Source: Seonamhaeicola algicola
GTDB lineage: Bacteria; Bacteroidota; Bacteroidia; Flavobacteriales; Flavobacteriaceae
Reading direction: 5' to 3'
DNA length: 64,000 bases
Assembly (NCBI RefSeq): GCF_007997385.1
Contig: NZ_VOSC01000012.1
Coordinates: 558,001 to 622,000, forward strand
Below, piece by piece: positions 38,907-48,934 of the stretch (the stretch's first letter is position 1; each line of letters opens with the position of its first letter). The notes under the pieces were generated by a model. It searched no databases, was not told the origin of the DNA, and saw nothing but the letters and a program-made list of their open reading frames with translations. The position numbers and the translations under genes are program-made.

Positions 38907-39024
38907 ATGTTTACTTTTATTTGGCTTCTATTAAGCCATTTTAATAATCGGGTTAACGATTTTTTTATTAGGGAACATTTTGTTAGCACAGGTTTTTACA
39001 AGTACTTTCAAAATAAAAAACACG

Positions 39025-39032
39025 CAAAAGTA
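39025..39032 (-). promoter_or_regulatory. Candidate -7 box for the GT5-like/DUF4270 operon
   Basis: Reads TACTTTTG on the minus strand, a TAnnTTTG match 119 bases before the ATG. A second match, TAAGTTTG at 39064-39071 on the plus strand, may serve panC. Neither has a well-spaced TTTG -33 element. Confidence 0.35.
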
Positions 39033-39095
39033 CAAAAATTTATGCAAATTGGCTGTAAAATCTTAAGTTTGCAGCCGTTAATTTTTTATTAAATA

Positions 39096-39947
39096 GTGGA
39101 AGTTTACAATAAAAAACAAGAAATATCAGCTAAAATAAACCTTTTTAAGGCTGAAAACTTAAACATTGGTTTGGTGCCAACCATGGGTGCTTTACACAAC
39201 GGGCATTTGGCTTTGGTTGAAAGGGCTTTAAAAGAAAATGATAAAGTAGTTGTTAGTATTTTTGTAAACCCAACACAGTTTGATAATAGTACCGATTTAG
39301 AAAAATACCCAAGAACATTGCCTGAAGACGTTAAGTTACTTAAAACACTTTCAGAAAATAACATCTTGGTTTATGCACCAACTGTTGATGATGTTTATGA
39401 AGGAAATACAGTAGCTGAAGCCTATGATTTTGATGGTTTAGAGCATGAAATGGAAGGTAAATTTCGTCATGGTCATTTTAACGGCGTTGGTACAATTGTT
39501 AAACGCCTTTTTGAAATAACTACGCCCCATAATGCATATTTTGGCGAAAAAGATTTTCAGCAATTACAAATCATAAAAAAATTAGTTGAAAAGCATAATA
39601 TTCCTGTAAAAATAACAGGCTGTCCTATTTACAGAGAATCTTCAGGTTTGGCCATGAGTTCTCGCAATACGCGTTTAAAACCAGCGTATTTAAAAGCAGC
39701 GCCTTTTATTTATAAAACCTTAAAAGATGCCAAAAAACATTTTGGCACAAAAAGTGCTAGTAAAGTAACGGAATGGGTTGAAAATGAGTTTTCTAATCAT
39801 ACTATTTTAAAGTTAGAATATTTTATTATTGCTGATGCAAAAACCCTAAAACCTGTAAACCGTAAGTATAAAAATAAAGCATATAGAGCGTTTATAGCTG
39901 TATATGCAGATGATATTAGACTTATTGATAATATAGCTTTAAATTAA
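39096..39947 (+). CDS. panC: Pantothenate synthetase
   Basis: 283 residues started from a GTG codon at 39096. No ATG precedes the conserved region in this frame. The ATP-binding HIGH-type motif is [14 protein letters not shown] (28-41), and [22 protein letters not shown] and [12 protein letters not shown] follow as in the family. The KMSKS-like site is SSRNTRL. It joins pantoate and beta-alanine with ATP to give pantothenate for coenzyme A. It lies 13 bases upstream of panD, which supplies beta-alanine. Confidence 0.96.
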   Translation: MEVYNKKQEISAKINLFKAENLNIGLVPTMGALHNGHLALVERALKENDKVVVSIFVNPTQFDNSTDLEKYPRTLPEDVKLLKTLSENNILVYAPTVDDVYEGNTVAEAYDFDGLEHEMEGKFRHGHFNGVGTIVKRLFEITTPHNAYFGEKDFQQLQIIKKLVEKHNIPVKITGCPIYRESSGLAMSSRNTRLKPAYLKAAPFIYKTLKDAKKHFGTKSASKVTEWVENEFSNHTILKLEYFIIADAKTLKPVNRKYKNKAYRAFIAVYADDIRLIDNIALN

Positions 39948-39960
39948 TTATCTTTGCCCC

Positions 39961-40311
39961 ATGCAAATTCAAGTAGTAAAATCTAAAATTCACAGAGTTA
40001 AGTGCACAGGCGCTGAACTAAATTACATAGGTAGTATTACCATTGATGAAGATTTAATGGACGCTGCCAATATTATACAAGGTGAAAAAGTACAAATTGT
40101 TAATAATGATAATGGCGAGCGCTTAGAAACCTATTGTATACCCGGACCAAGAAAAAGTGGCGAAATTACACTTAACGGTGCTGCTGCACGTAAAGTATCA
40201 ATAGGAGATACGCTTATTTTAATAACATATGCCTTTATGGGTATTGAGGAAGCTAAGGAGTTTAAACCCTCTTTGGTATTTCCAGACGAGGCTACCAACT
40301 TATTAAAATAA
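39961..40311 (+). CDS. panD: Aspartate 1-decarboxylase
   Basis: 116 residues. The self-cleavage site is Gly24-Ser25 in [10 protein letters not shown], where serine becomes the pyruvoyl cofactor. Other conserved segments are ENV-type turn [15 protein letters not shown] and [21 protein letters not shown]. It makes beta-alanine for the adjacent panC product. The context is a compact panC-panD-membrane protein run. Confidence 0.97.
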   Translation: MQIQVVKSKIHRVKCTGAELNYIGSITIDEDLMDAANIIQGEKVQIVNNDNGERLETYCIPGPRKSGEITLNGAAARKVSIGDTLILITYAFMGIEEAKEFKPSLVFPDEATNLLK

Positions 40312-40315
40312 ACCG

Positions 40316-41293
40316 TTGCCATTAAAACTAAAAAGCACACTTAAAATAGTACTCCCACTTTTATTGGGAGTTTTTTTAGTTTGGTATTCGTTATCAAAAG
40401 TATCTTTAGCACAAATTTATGGGTATTTAAAAACATCAAATTATTCATGGATAATTTTAGGTGTTTTTTTAGGCTTATTAAGTCATTTGTCGCGTGCTTA
40501 CCGTTGGCGTTTTCAATTAGCACCAATGGGTTGTAATATTAGTTTGGCAAATAGTATTATGGCGGTTTTTGCCACGTATTTAATAAACTACACCATTCCA
40601 AGAGCTGGCGAAGTTGCCAGAGCTTCCATTTTAACAAATTATGAAGATGTGCCGTTTGAAAAAGGTTTTGGCACTATTGTAGCTGAGCGTATTGCAGATA
40701 TGGTTGTTATGTTATGTATTGTGGGTATTACACTGTTTCTTCAATTTGATTTTATTTACAGTTTTTTTGCCGAAAAATTTAATCCAACCAAAATCATTGT
40801 AGCTATAGTAATACTAATAGTTTTAGGAGGCCTTTTAATTGTTTTTATTAAAAAAAGTAAGTTAAAAATAGCCTTAAAAATAAAAGCGTTTGTTAATGGA
40901 TTAATAGAAGGTGTTTTTAGCATATTTAAAATGAAAAATAAATGGGCATATATTTTTCATACACTATTTATTTGGGGTATGTATGTGCTTATGTTTTACG
41001 TAACATCATTTGCTATTCAGCCTTTACAAGGTATTTCAATGGGGGCTATTTTAATAGGTTTTATAGCAGCAAGTTTTAGTATTGCAGCAACAAATGGTGG
41101 TATTGGCTCATATCCGTTAGCTATTTATGGTGCGTTTTCAATTTTTGGAATTGCCGAAGAACCAAGCATTGCCTTTGGCTGGATTATGTGGGGAGCCCAA
41201 ACCTTATTAGTAATTATTTGTGGTGGTATTTCGTTAATATATTTACCAATATACAACCAAAAGAAAAACCGTAAAGCAAATAATAATTTTTAA
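40316..41293 (+). CDS. Flippase-like integral membrane protein (LPG synthase TM domain / YbhN family)
   Basis: 325 residues with a TTG start 4 bases after the panD stop. No ATG occurs before the first membrane helix. About eight transmembrane segments are visible, beginning VLPLLLGVFLVWYSLSKV. The family motif RAYRWRFQL and the YLINYTIPRAGEVARASIL segment, then GFGTIVAERIADM and TNGGIGSYPLAIYG, identify the LPG_synthase_TM/UPF0104 group. Members move or modify lipids. A specific substrate cannot be stated, and aminoacyl transfer is unlikely because the MprF catalytic domain is missing. Confidence 0.87.
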   Translation: MPLKLKSTLKIVLPLLLGVFLVWYSLSKVSLAQIYGYLKTSNYSWIILGVFLGLLSHLSRAYRWRFQLAPMGCNISLANSIMAVFATYLINYTIPRAGEVARASILTNYEDVPFEKGFGTIVAERIADMVVMLCIVGITLFLQFDFIYSFFAEKFNPTKIIVAIVILIVLGGLLIVFIKKSKLKIALKIKAFVNGLIEGVFSIFKMKNKWAYIFHTLFIWGMYVLMFYVTSFAIQPLQGISMGAILIGFIAASFSIAATNGGIGSYPLAIYGAFSIFGIAEEPSIAFGWIMWGAQTLLVIICGGISLIYLPIYNQKKNRKANNNF

Positions 41294-41345
41294 AGCTGTT
41301 GCATAATTTCTTACCTTACGCTTTAAAACAAAAACCCCTTAACCT

Positions 41346-42494
41346 ATGAAAACATTTAGTTCAATTTGTTTGTTTTTGCTCATATTTTTTTCTGCGGAAG
41401 CTCAAGTTAAATATGAAAATTTTCAGTCTGCTAGTTTAGGTGAAGAACGCCAAATAAAAATACAATTACCAAGAGGTTACAATTCAAATGAAGATAAAGT
41501 ATTTCCAATTTTTATTGTTTTAGATGGCGATTATTTGTTTGAAGCTGTGGCAGGCAACACTGATTATTACGCTTACTGGGAAGATATGCCAGATGCTATT
41601 GTGGTTGGTGTAAACCAACTGGGTAAACGTTTTGACGATTGTTTGTACTCTGAACAAAATTCGTTGCCAATTGAAACTGGTGCCGCTTTTTTTGAGTTTA
41701 TTGGCACAGAGCTTATACCGTATATTCAAAAAAATTACCGAGCCTCAAACTTTAAAGTGGCTGTAGGTCATGGAGAAACTGCTAATTTTATAAATTATTA
41801 TCTGCTAAAAGGTGCGCCATTATTTCAAGCATACATTGTTATTAGTCCTGAGTTAGCCCCAAATATGTTAGACTATATTCCTGAGCGTTTAAAAAATGTA
41901 GAATCTAAAATATTTTATTATTTAGCTAATACTGAAAATGATAAAAAATCTACTATTCAAATGACGGAAGCGTTACATAAAGATCTTTCAGCAATTGAAA
42001 ATAAAAATTTCACCTACGGTTATACATCATTTCAAGGTACCTCACATTATTCAGTGCCAACACACACCATACCAAAAGCTATTGAAAAAATATTTAAAGT
42101 ATTTCAGCCTATTTCAAAACAAGAATATAAAGACACTATTTTAGAGTTAGAAGGTTCTCCTGTTGATTATTTAGTTGATAAATATGAAAGCATAAAAGCA
42201 CTTTTTGGTTTAAATAAAAAGATTTTAATAAATGATTTTAAAGCCATTTCTGCAGCAATTGAAAAAACTGAGCAGTTTCAATATTATGAAGAATTAGGTA
42301 AAATTGCCAGAAAACAATACCCCGAAACACTATTAGGAAGTTACTACATAGCTAGGTTTTATGAAGAAGGTGGTGAGCCTAAAAAGGCAATGCGCACCTA
42401 TCAATCTGCTTACATGCTAGATGAAGCTGCAGGTATAACTAAAGATTTAGTACTTGAAAAAGCCGAAGCTATAAAAAGTGATTTTGGTTACTAA
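41346..42494 (+). CDS. Secreted esterase-fold (alpha/beta hydrolase) protein lacking the nucleophile serine
   Basis: 382 residues with a signal peptide (1-20, ending SAEAQ). An esterase D-type domain (about 25-260) is followed by a helical C-terminal region (about 265-382) with TPR-like GSYYIARFYEEGGEPKKAMRTYQSAY. The nucleophile elbow, normally GxSxG, reads VAVGHGETANF, so Gly143 replaces the serine. The expected histidine is kept (GTSHYSVPTHT). As drawn it cannot be a classical serine esterase. It may be a binding protein, or a neighbouring residue may act instead. It sits between the flippase-like gene and radA. Confidence 0.8.
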   Translation: MKTFSSICLFLLIFFSAEAQVKYENFQSASLGEERQIKIQLPRGYNSNEDKVFPIFIVLDGDYLFEAVAGNTDYYAYWEDMPDAIVVGVNQLGKRFDDCLYSEQNSLPIETGAAFFEFIGTELIPYIQKNYRASNFKVAVGHGETANFINYYLLKGAPLFQAYIVISPELAPNMLDYIPERLKNVESKIFYYLANTENDKKSTIQMTEALHKDLSAIENKNFTYGYTSFQGTSHYSVPTHTIPKAIEKIFKVFQPISKQEYKDTILELEGSPVDYLVDKYESIKALFGLNKKILINDFKAISAAIEKTEQFQYYEELGKIARKQYPETLLGSYYIARFYEEGGEPKKAMRTYQSAYMLDEAAGITKDLVLEKAEAIKSDFGY

Positions 42495-42538
42495 CTCGTT
42501 TGAAAAAATCAATAATTTAAAAAGGTTAAAATATATAG

Positions 42539-43900
42539 ATGGCAAAAGTAAAAACAGCATTTTTTTGTCAAAATTGTGGTGCACAATATGCTAAATGGCA
42601 AGGGCAATGTAATGCTTGTAAAGCGTGGAATACTATTGCTGAAGAGCTTATTGAAAAACCAGAAAAAGTAGGTTGGAAAGCTACAACAAACACTACAAGC
42701 AAACGTGTTTCAAAACCATTAAAAATTAATGAAATTGACACTACTGAAGATGCTAGATTAAACAGTTTAGATGCCGAGTTTAACCGTGTTTTGGGTGGTG
42801 GTGTTGTTCTGGGTTCATTAACACTATTAGGTGGCGAACCAGGTATAGGTAAAAGTACTTTATTACTTCAAATTTCATTAAAACTACCTTATAAAACATT
42901 GTATGTTTCTGGTGAGGAAAGCCAAAAACAAATAAAAATGCGTGCAGAACGTATAAATCCTAATAATAGCAATTGTTACATTTTAACTGAAACCAAAACA
43001 CAAAATATATTCAAACAAATTGAAGCTTTACAGCCCGATGTAGTAATAATAGATTCTATTCAAACATTACACAGTGATTATATAGAATCATCTGCAGGCA
43101 GTATTTCTCAAATAAAAGAATGTACAACAGAGCTTATAAAATTTGCAAAAGAAACGGCTACCCCTGTTATTTTAATAGGTCATATTACTAAAGATGGCCA
43201 CATTGCGGGTCCAAAAATTTTAGAACATATGGTTGATACTGTGTTGCAGTTTGAAGGCGATAGAAACCATGTTTTTAGAATTTTAAGAGCTAATAAAAAC
43301 CGTTTTGGCTCTACCAATGAGTTAGGAATTTATGAAATGCAAGGTGCTGGTTTGCGTGAAGTTTCTAATCCTTCTGAAATATTAATTTCAAAAAAAGATG
43401 AAGACTTGTCGGGTAATGCCATTGCTGCAACTTTAGAAGGCATGCGCCCGTTAATGATAGAGGTGCAGGCTCTTGTTAGTACGGCTGTTTATGGTACACC
43501 ACAGCGTTCTGCTACAGGTTTTAATGCTAAAAGATTAAATATGCTTTTGGCTGTTTTAGAAAAGCGTGCTGGCTTCAGGTTGGGGGCAAAAGATGTGTTT
43601 TTAAATATTACAGGAGGAATAACAGTAGATGATCCTGCTATAGATTTAGCTGTTATTGCAGCTATATTATCATCAAATGAAGATGAAGCGTTACAAAATA
43701 ATTTCTGTTTTGCTGCCGAGGTTGGTTTATCGGGTGAAATAAGGCCTGTACAACGTGTTGAGCAACGTATTTTAGAAGCTGAAAAACTAGGGTTTTCAAC
43801 CATATTTGTATCAAAATACAGTAAAATTTCATTAAAAAATACGGTTATAAAAATTCAGTATTTATCAAAAATTGAAGACTTAGTTGCTTTGCTTTATTGA
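42539..43900 (+). CDS. radA: DNA repair protein RadA
   Basis: 453 residues. The four-cysteine zinc finger uses Cys10, Cys13, Cys24 and Cys27 (FFCQNCGAQYAKWQGQCNAC). Walker A is GGEPGIGKSTLLL (98-110). The RadA signature KNRFGSTNELGIYEM is present, and a Lon-protease-like domain fills the C-terminal third (NITGGITVDDPAIDLAVIAA). It is a RecA-related helicase that processes branched recombination intermediates. Confidence 0.96.
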   Translation: MAKVKTAFFCQNCGAQYAKWQGQCNACKAWNTIAEELIEKPEKVGWKATTNTTSKRVSKPLKINEIDTTEDARLNSLDAEFNRVLGGGVVLGSLTLLGGEPGIGKSTLLLQISLKLPYKTLYVSGEESQKQIKMRAERINPNNSNCYILTETKTQNIFKQIEALQPDVVIIDSIQTLHSDYIESSAGSISQIKECTTELIKFAKETATPVILIGHITKDGHIAGPKILEHMVDTVLQFEGDRNHVFRILRANKNRFGSTNELGIYEMQGAGLREVSNPSEILISKKDEDLSGNAIAATLEGMRPLMIEVQALVSTAVYGTPQRSATGFNAKRLNMLLAVLEKRAGFRLGAKDVFLNITGGITVDDPAIDLAVIAAILSSNEDEALQNNFCFAAEVGLSGEIRPVQRVEQRILEAEKLGFSTIFVSKYSKISLKNTVIKIQYLSKIEDLVALLY

Positions 43901-44133
43901 GTTGAGAATTAAAATTTTATGTGTTTAGTAATTGTTTAAAAATGCATTTCAGCGAATTTTTAAGTACTTTAATCGATAAAAAACACATTTTTTATTAGGT
44001 TTTCTTCTACGTTTAGTGTAATATTGCCTTATTAAATGCTTTTTCTCTCAAGTATTTAGGTCCATTTGAAGTAAAAACGTAGTGGTTGTTTAGTATTAGA
44101 AAACTAGGTTCTAATACAATTAACAATTAATCT

Positions 44134-47100
44134 ATGAAAACAATATCTTTTTTAAGAGTCGTGTTTTTGGCAGTATTCTTAACAACGGTAAGCGCGTATG
44201 CGCAATATTGTACACCAAACAATATTAATACGTATAATACAAATTATATTTCTAATGTAACTTTTGGAAATATAAATAACGCTTCTTCAGGTACAACAGG
44301 TGGTTATACGCACTTTTCAAGTCTTCCAACTGAGCATATTGAAATAGGAGAAACTTTAACAGGAACCGTTAGTGTTACTATTAATAGTTGGAACAATGCA
44401 AGCAATACTGTTGTAATATGGTTGAATTTTAATGAAAACTCTGATGACGATTTTGAAGATAATGGTGAGCGCTTTTTGTTCAATATAAAAGATAATGGCA
44501 ATAGATGGCGTGGAACAAAAACTTTAGATGTTCCGTTTTCAATAGCAATTCCTCAAGGTGCAGATGTTGGTAATTCTGTAATGCGTGTTGGTTTCAGAAC
44601 TGGTCAGAATACTAATTTTACATCATGTAATTTTAATTGGGAAGCCGGTGAAATTGAAGATTATAACATAAAATTTATTTCAAATTCAGTACCACTTATT
44701 GATACAGATAGTGATGGTATTGCCGATGTTGTTGATGTAGATGATGATAATGATGGTATTTTAGATTGTGTTGAAAAAGGAATTACTTATGGTACAATAT
44801 CTGAAGTTTTTTCATTAAGCGGAACCGCAGTTGAAGTCTCAAATAATGAGTTTCAATTAACAACAGCAACTAATAACCAAGCAGGTGCTGCTACAATTAA
44901 AGAACGTATTAATTTTGATACAAGTTTTTCTTTTTCTTTTGATGCTTTTTTAGGAGCCTATGATCATGGGGCAGATGGTATGGCTATTATTTTTCACAAT
45001 GACCCAGCAGGAGCATCGGCTGTAGGTGCTGCAGGTAACGGAATTGGGGCAAAAGGTATAAAAAATGGTATTGTTTTAGAGTTAGATACGTATTACAATG
45101 GGAGTTTTTTAGGTGATCTTTCTCAAGATCACGGTATGATTTGGGATTCTGATAATCAAACAAGCTCTGGATTTTTAACACCAGCAACTAGTTTAGGCCA
45201 GTTAGAAAATAACTTGTGGCATACAGTAACCATTACATGGAATAAAAATACCAAAACTATAAGTTATTATGTAGATAGTACATTAGCAGGCATTTATACA
45301 GGCGACTTAATAAACAATTATTTTGGCGGTAGTAGCTTAGTATATTTTGGTTTTTCAGCATCAACAGGAGGATTAAACAATGAGCATAAAGTTAGGTTTA
45401 ATAGCGTATGCGATATTCCTTTATTTGTAGATACTGATAATGATGGGTTTCCGAACAGTTTAGATATTGATAGCGATAACGATGGTATACCAGATAACGT
45501 TGAAGCGCAAACTACTTTGGGTTACCTGCTACCTAGCGGTACAGTAAATGTCTCAGGTGCTTATAAAGGGCTTTGGAGTAATTACGCAACAGGTATAATA
45601 CCTATTGATACTGATGCAGATACTACACCAGACTATAAAGATTTAAATAGTGATAATGATGATTTAGATGATATTGAAGAAAATGGCATGAAAAACGCCG
45701 TTTTGGGGACTGATTCTGACCACGATGGTCTAGATGATGCCTTTGAAACTAATGGTGTTAGTGATACAATTTGGGATGTAAATGAAGCCATTGAAAACCC
45801 TTCAGATGCATCTGTTTTACCTGATTCAGATGCTGATGTTAACTCAGGAGGCGATTTAGATTATCGTGATGTTCCTGTAGCTGTTGTATACCCATCAATA
45901 GCATCAGTTGATTTTGATGGTGTTGACGATTATCTTCAAGGAAACAGTGTTTTAAACGGTTTAAATGAGTTAACCATTATGGCATGGATAAAGTTAGAAG
46001 AAAACGTTACGGGTAATACAAAATTAAACATACTTGGTGAAGATAATGGGTGTAGGCTTTTTGTTAAAAATAATAACAACATAATGTTTGGTGTAAAAAC
46101 ATCAAAAGGTGTTTCAAGAACGCTTAATGCAGGTGCTATAAATAAAAATGAGTGGCACCATGTTGTTGGTACATTTTCAAGTTCTTCAGGTACTGTAAAT
46201 ATATATTTAGATGGTAAAAAGGTAAAAACCTCATATAGTTTATTTTTATCAGGATCTAAAATTCAAACAACATCAAAATGGACTGGTAATTTTGAAATTG
46301 GTCGTATTTCAAGAGATATTTCAAACAAACAATATTTTAAGGGTGAAATAGATGAGGTTAGAGTATTTAACCAAGCTCTAACTGATACACAAATTCAAAC
46401 CATGGTATATCAAGAAATTCAAAATAACAATGGCAATGTTAGAGGTATTGTAGTACCAAAAGATATTATTGATTTTGATAGTAAAACCACAGTGCCATGG
46501 GCTAGTTTGGTAGCTTATTACCCAATGACAAATATTGCTTCAAACAAAGTGCTAGATTTTTCAAGTAATAACAATAACCTAACAATGTTTAATATATCAA
46601 CGGTGCAAGAGCAAACAGCACCAATGCCATATAAAACAATTGCTGATGGCGCTTGGAACTCACAAAACTCTTGGCTACATGGTAATGTTTGGGATGTTGA
46701 ATCTATGCCAGAAGACAGGGAATGGAGTATAGTTGCAATTGAAAATGATATTGAATTAGCATCGTCATTATCTTCTTACGGTTTAATAATTAATACAGGA
46801 AAAACATTAACAGTAAACGGTAATAATGTAATAAAAAATACGGGGTATTTTGAGCTTAACGGTGCTTTAGATTTAATGAACGATTCGCAATTAATTCAAA
46901 CCAAAACAAGTGATTTAGTTACATCGGCTGATGGTAAGGTGTTAAGAAGGCAAGAAGGAACCCCAAGTGCTTTTTGGTACAATTACTGGGCATCACCTGT
47001 GGGTGTAGCAAGTGCAACTACATTAACAGATAATAATGCTTTAACAAATAACCCAAATAACACGCCGTTTCAGGTGGGAATGTTGAAGGATGATGCTGGC

Positions 47101-48516
47101 TTTAATATGCAGTTTACATCAAGTTATACAGCTAGTGGTAATATTAGTTCCTATTGGATGTATACCTACAAAAATGGTAAAACATATTGGGATTGGGCAC
47201 GAGTTACAACCACTACAAATATAGAGCCAGGTGTAGGTTACACCCAAAAAGGAACCGGTGTGCCTTTTGAATCTCAACAATATATTTTTGAAGGTAAACC
47301 CAATAACGGCACCATATTAATTGATGTTAAAGATGTTGGCGGACCAGGGTCTGTGCCAGAAGTATCAAGAACAAATTATTTGTTGGGTAACCCGTACCCA
47401 TCTGCGCTTGATATTCATAAATTTATACAAGATAACAGAGGTGTTATAAATGGAAACATTCAATTATGGCAACAATGGAGTGGTAGTTCGCATAATTTAA
47501 GTGAGTACAACGGAGGTTATGCTCAGGTTAGTTTGTTAGGAGCCACAAGAGCTTATCAGTTTTCAGGTATAAGCGGTTTAATTAATTTGCTTTTACCAGG
47601 TGGGAATTTATTAGCAACTAAATATCTGCCAGTGGGTCAGGGTTTTGTTACTGAAATTGTTTCAGATGGTAAAGTAGAGTTTAATAATGCACAAAGAGCC
47701 TTTGTTTTAGAAGAAGATGCTAGAGGAAGTTTTTACAGTGGCTCAGTGTTTTTCAAAAACAATTCAAAATCAAATAAATCATCACAAAATGCAATAGTTG
47801 AAAATGTAATAGAAGAAGATAGTCCGTTTAAAAAAATACGATTAGCGTTTACAACCGTTACAGGGCCTGATACAAACCGCGAATTATTATTAGGTTTTAG
47901 TGATGAAACTACTGATGGTTATGATTACGGATATGACACTAAATGTGAAGAAATAAATAACAACGACTTAAACCTTGCTTTTGAAGGTGAAAACATGAAT
48001 ATGCAAGCCTATGCTAATGTAACACCAGATAAAGTAGTGCCGCTAAACTTTAAATCATCAGGTCAAAACGCATTTAAAATTAAAATAACTGAATTGATAA
48101 ATTTTGAAGAAACCGATGAAATTTACATAAAAGATAATTTTACAGGCGAGTACTTTGATTTAAAACATAACGATGCGTTTAATTTTACTTCAGAGCAAGG
48201 AAAATTTAATGACAGGTTTCAAATAGTATTTCAATCAGAACAACAATCACTTAGTGCAGAAGAAGTACAAATAGAAGAAAACTTTATATATTATTTAAAT
48301 TCAGCACGTAGGTTGTATGTTAAAAAATCAACCGCATCAGTAAAAAGAATGGCCATAGTAAGCATGACGGGGCAAACTATTTTAGAAATGCATGATGTTT
48401 CAAATGAAACCCTGTTAAACGGTATTGAAGTGCCAAATGTAGCAACGGGAGCCTATGTAGCTTATTTAAGAACTGATGATAACCAAGTGCTTACCAAAAA
48501 AATTATAATAAATTAA
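44134..48516 (+). CDS. Giant secreted GEVED / L-type lectin / LamG protein with type IX sorting domain
   Basis: 1460 residues with a signal peptide ending in SAYAQ. Domains in order: GEVED-type beta domain (about 22-188, GEIEDYNIKF); thrombospondin type 3 calcium repeats (about 189-212, DTDSDGIADVVDVDDDNDG); L-type-lectin-like domain (218-428, GADGMAIIFHNDP); more type 3 repeats (430-580); LamG (590-755, VDFDGVDDYLQ and EWHHVVGTFSSSSG); a GAWNSQNSWLHGNVWD segment (835 on); and a long region ending in a C-terminal sorting domain (RMAIVSMTGQTILEM ... GAYVAYLRTDDNQVLTKKI). It is probably a cell-surface adhesin or glycan-binding protein; no catalytic motif is seen. The C-terminal 870 residues are paralogous to the next gene. 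Confidence 0.85.
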   Translation: MKTISFLRVVFLAVFLTTVSAYAQYCTPNNINTYNTNYISNVTFGNINNASSGTTGGYTHFSSLPTEHIEIGETLTGTVSVTINSWNNASNTVVIWLNFNENSDDDFEDNGERFLFNIKDNGNRWRGTKTLDVPFSIAIPQGADVGNSVMRVGFRTGQNTNFTSCNFNWEAGEIEDYNIKFISNSVPLIDTDSDGIADVVDVDDDNDGILDCVEKGITYGTISEVFSLSGTAVEVSNNEFQLTTATNNQAGAATIKERINFDTSFSFSFDAFLGAYDHGADGMAIIFHNDPAGASAVGAAGNGIGAKGIKNGIVLELDTYYNGSFLGDLSQDHGMIWDSDNQTSSGFLTPATSLGQLENNLWHTVTITWNKNTKTISYYVDSTLAGIYTGDLINNYFGGSSLVYFGFSASTGGLNNEHKVRFNSVCDIPLFVDTDNDGFPNSLDIDSDNDGIPDNVEAQTTLGYLLPSGTVNVSGAYKGLWSNYATGIIPIDTDADTTPDYKDLNSDNDDLDDIEENGMKNAVLGTDSDHDGLDDAFETNGVSDTIWDVNEAIENPSDASVLPDSDADVNSGGDLDYRDVPVAVVYPSIASVDFDGVDDYLQGNSVLNGLNELTIMAWIKLEENVTGNTKLNILGEDNGCRLFVKNNNNIMFGVKTSKGVSRTLNAGAINKNEWHHVVGTFSSSSGTVNIYLDGKKVKTSYSLFLSGSKIQTTSKWTGNFEIGRISRDISNKQYFKGEIDEVRVFNQALTDTQIQTMVYQEIQNNNGNVRGIVVPKDIIDFDSKTTVPWASLVAYYPMTNIASNKVLDFSSNNNNLTMFNISTVQEQTAPMPYKTIADGAWNSQNSWLHGNVWDVESMPEDREWSIVAIENDIELASSLSSYGLIINTGKTLTVNGNNVIKNTGYFELNGALDLMNDSQLIQTKTSDLVTSADGKVLRRQEGTPSAFWYNYWASPVGVASATTLTDNNALTNNPNNTPFQVGMLKDDAGFNMQFTSSYTASGNISSYWMYTYKNGKTYWDWARVTTTTNIEPGVGYTQKGTGVPFESQQYIFEGKPNNGTILIDVKDVGGPGSVPEVSRTNYLLGNPYPSALDIHKFIQDNRGVINGNIQLWQQWSGSSHNLSEYNGGYAQVSLLGATRAYQFSGISGLINLLLPGGNLLATKYLPVGQGFVTEIVSDGKVEFNNAQRAFVLEEDARGSFYSGSVFFKNNSKSNKSSQNAIVENVIEEDSPFKKIRLAFTTVTGPDTNRELLLGFSDETTDGYDYGYDTKCEEINNNDLNLAFEGENMNMQAYANVTPDKVVPLNFKSSGQNAFKIKITELINFEETDEIYIKDNFTGEYFDLKHNDAFNFTSEQGKFNDRFQIVFQSEQQSLSAEEVQIEENFIYYLNSARRLYVKKSTASVKRMAIVSMTGQTILEMHDVSNETLLNGIEVPNVATGAYVAYLRTDDNQVLTKKIIIN

Positions 48517-48553
48517 TAAACCAAAGTACCCTTAAATATATCAACCAAAAACC

Positions 48554-48594
48554 ATAAAGCCCAAACATCCTAGTATTGGGCTTTATTTAAAAAA
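48554..48594 (+). terminator. Terminator of the first giant LamG gene
   Basis: An 11-bp perfect stem (ATAAAGCCCAA / TTGGGCTTTAT) with an 11-base loop lies 38 bases after the stop, followed by a T/A-rich tail. Confidence 0.75.
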
Positions 48595-48853
48595 AAATAC
48601 CAAGTGTATGAGTTAAACCCTGTATGTTATTCATCTGATTTTTTGAGTATTTCATATTTTAAAATACACGTAATAACGGTTTTTTACACTGCTTTATCGA
48701 AATGAATAATAGTTCTTTTTGATGTATGGTTTTTAAGGTTATTTTTGAATCAAATATTTGATTTACAAACAAAACGTTTTTTAACAAGTATTTTAATCCC
48801 TCTTAAAATAAATAATCCATTTTACTAAAATTTAAGCTTGTTTTTTCGCTTAA

Positions 48854-48893
48854 ACACTAACTTTTATCGTTAAGTGTTAGTGACAGTAACACT
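48854..48893. promoter_or_regulatory. Iterated dyad upstream of the second giant gene
   Basis: ACACTAAC, then AGTGTTA (48873-48879) and TAACACT (48887-48893), gives three half-sites. The last two form a perfect 7-7-7 inverted repeat. It lies 42-81 bases before the ATG, where a repressor or activator site would be expected. Confidence 0.4.
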
Positions 48894-48934
48894 GTTTTCG
48901 TGTCGTAATTAGTACAGCAAACAAATGAAAGACC

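Larger units (their letters stand above)
48517..48934. other. 418-base spacer between the two giant paralogues
   Basis: It holds the terminator of the first gene (48554-48594), then about 250 bases of AT-rich DNA in which I see no gene, and then a cluster of inverted GTGTTA/TAACAC elements (48854-48893) before the second gene's ATG. Confidence 0.6.

Noticed and set aside
44701-45900. Periodic GATnnnGATGGT-like DNA repeats that could suggest a tandem repeat array or CRISPR
   Set aside because: They encode thrombospondin type 3 calcium repeats (DxDxDG). Spacing is irregular and in frame, so they are protein-level repeats.
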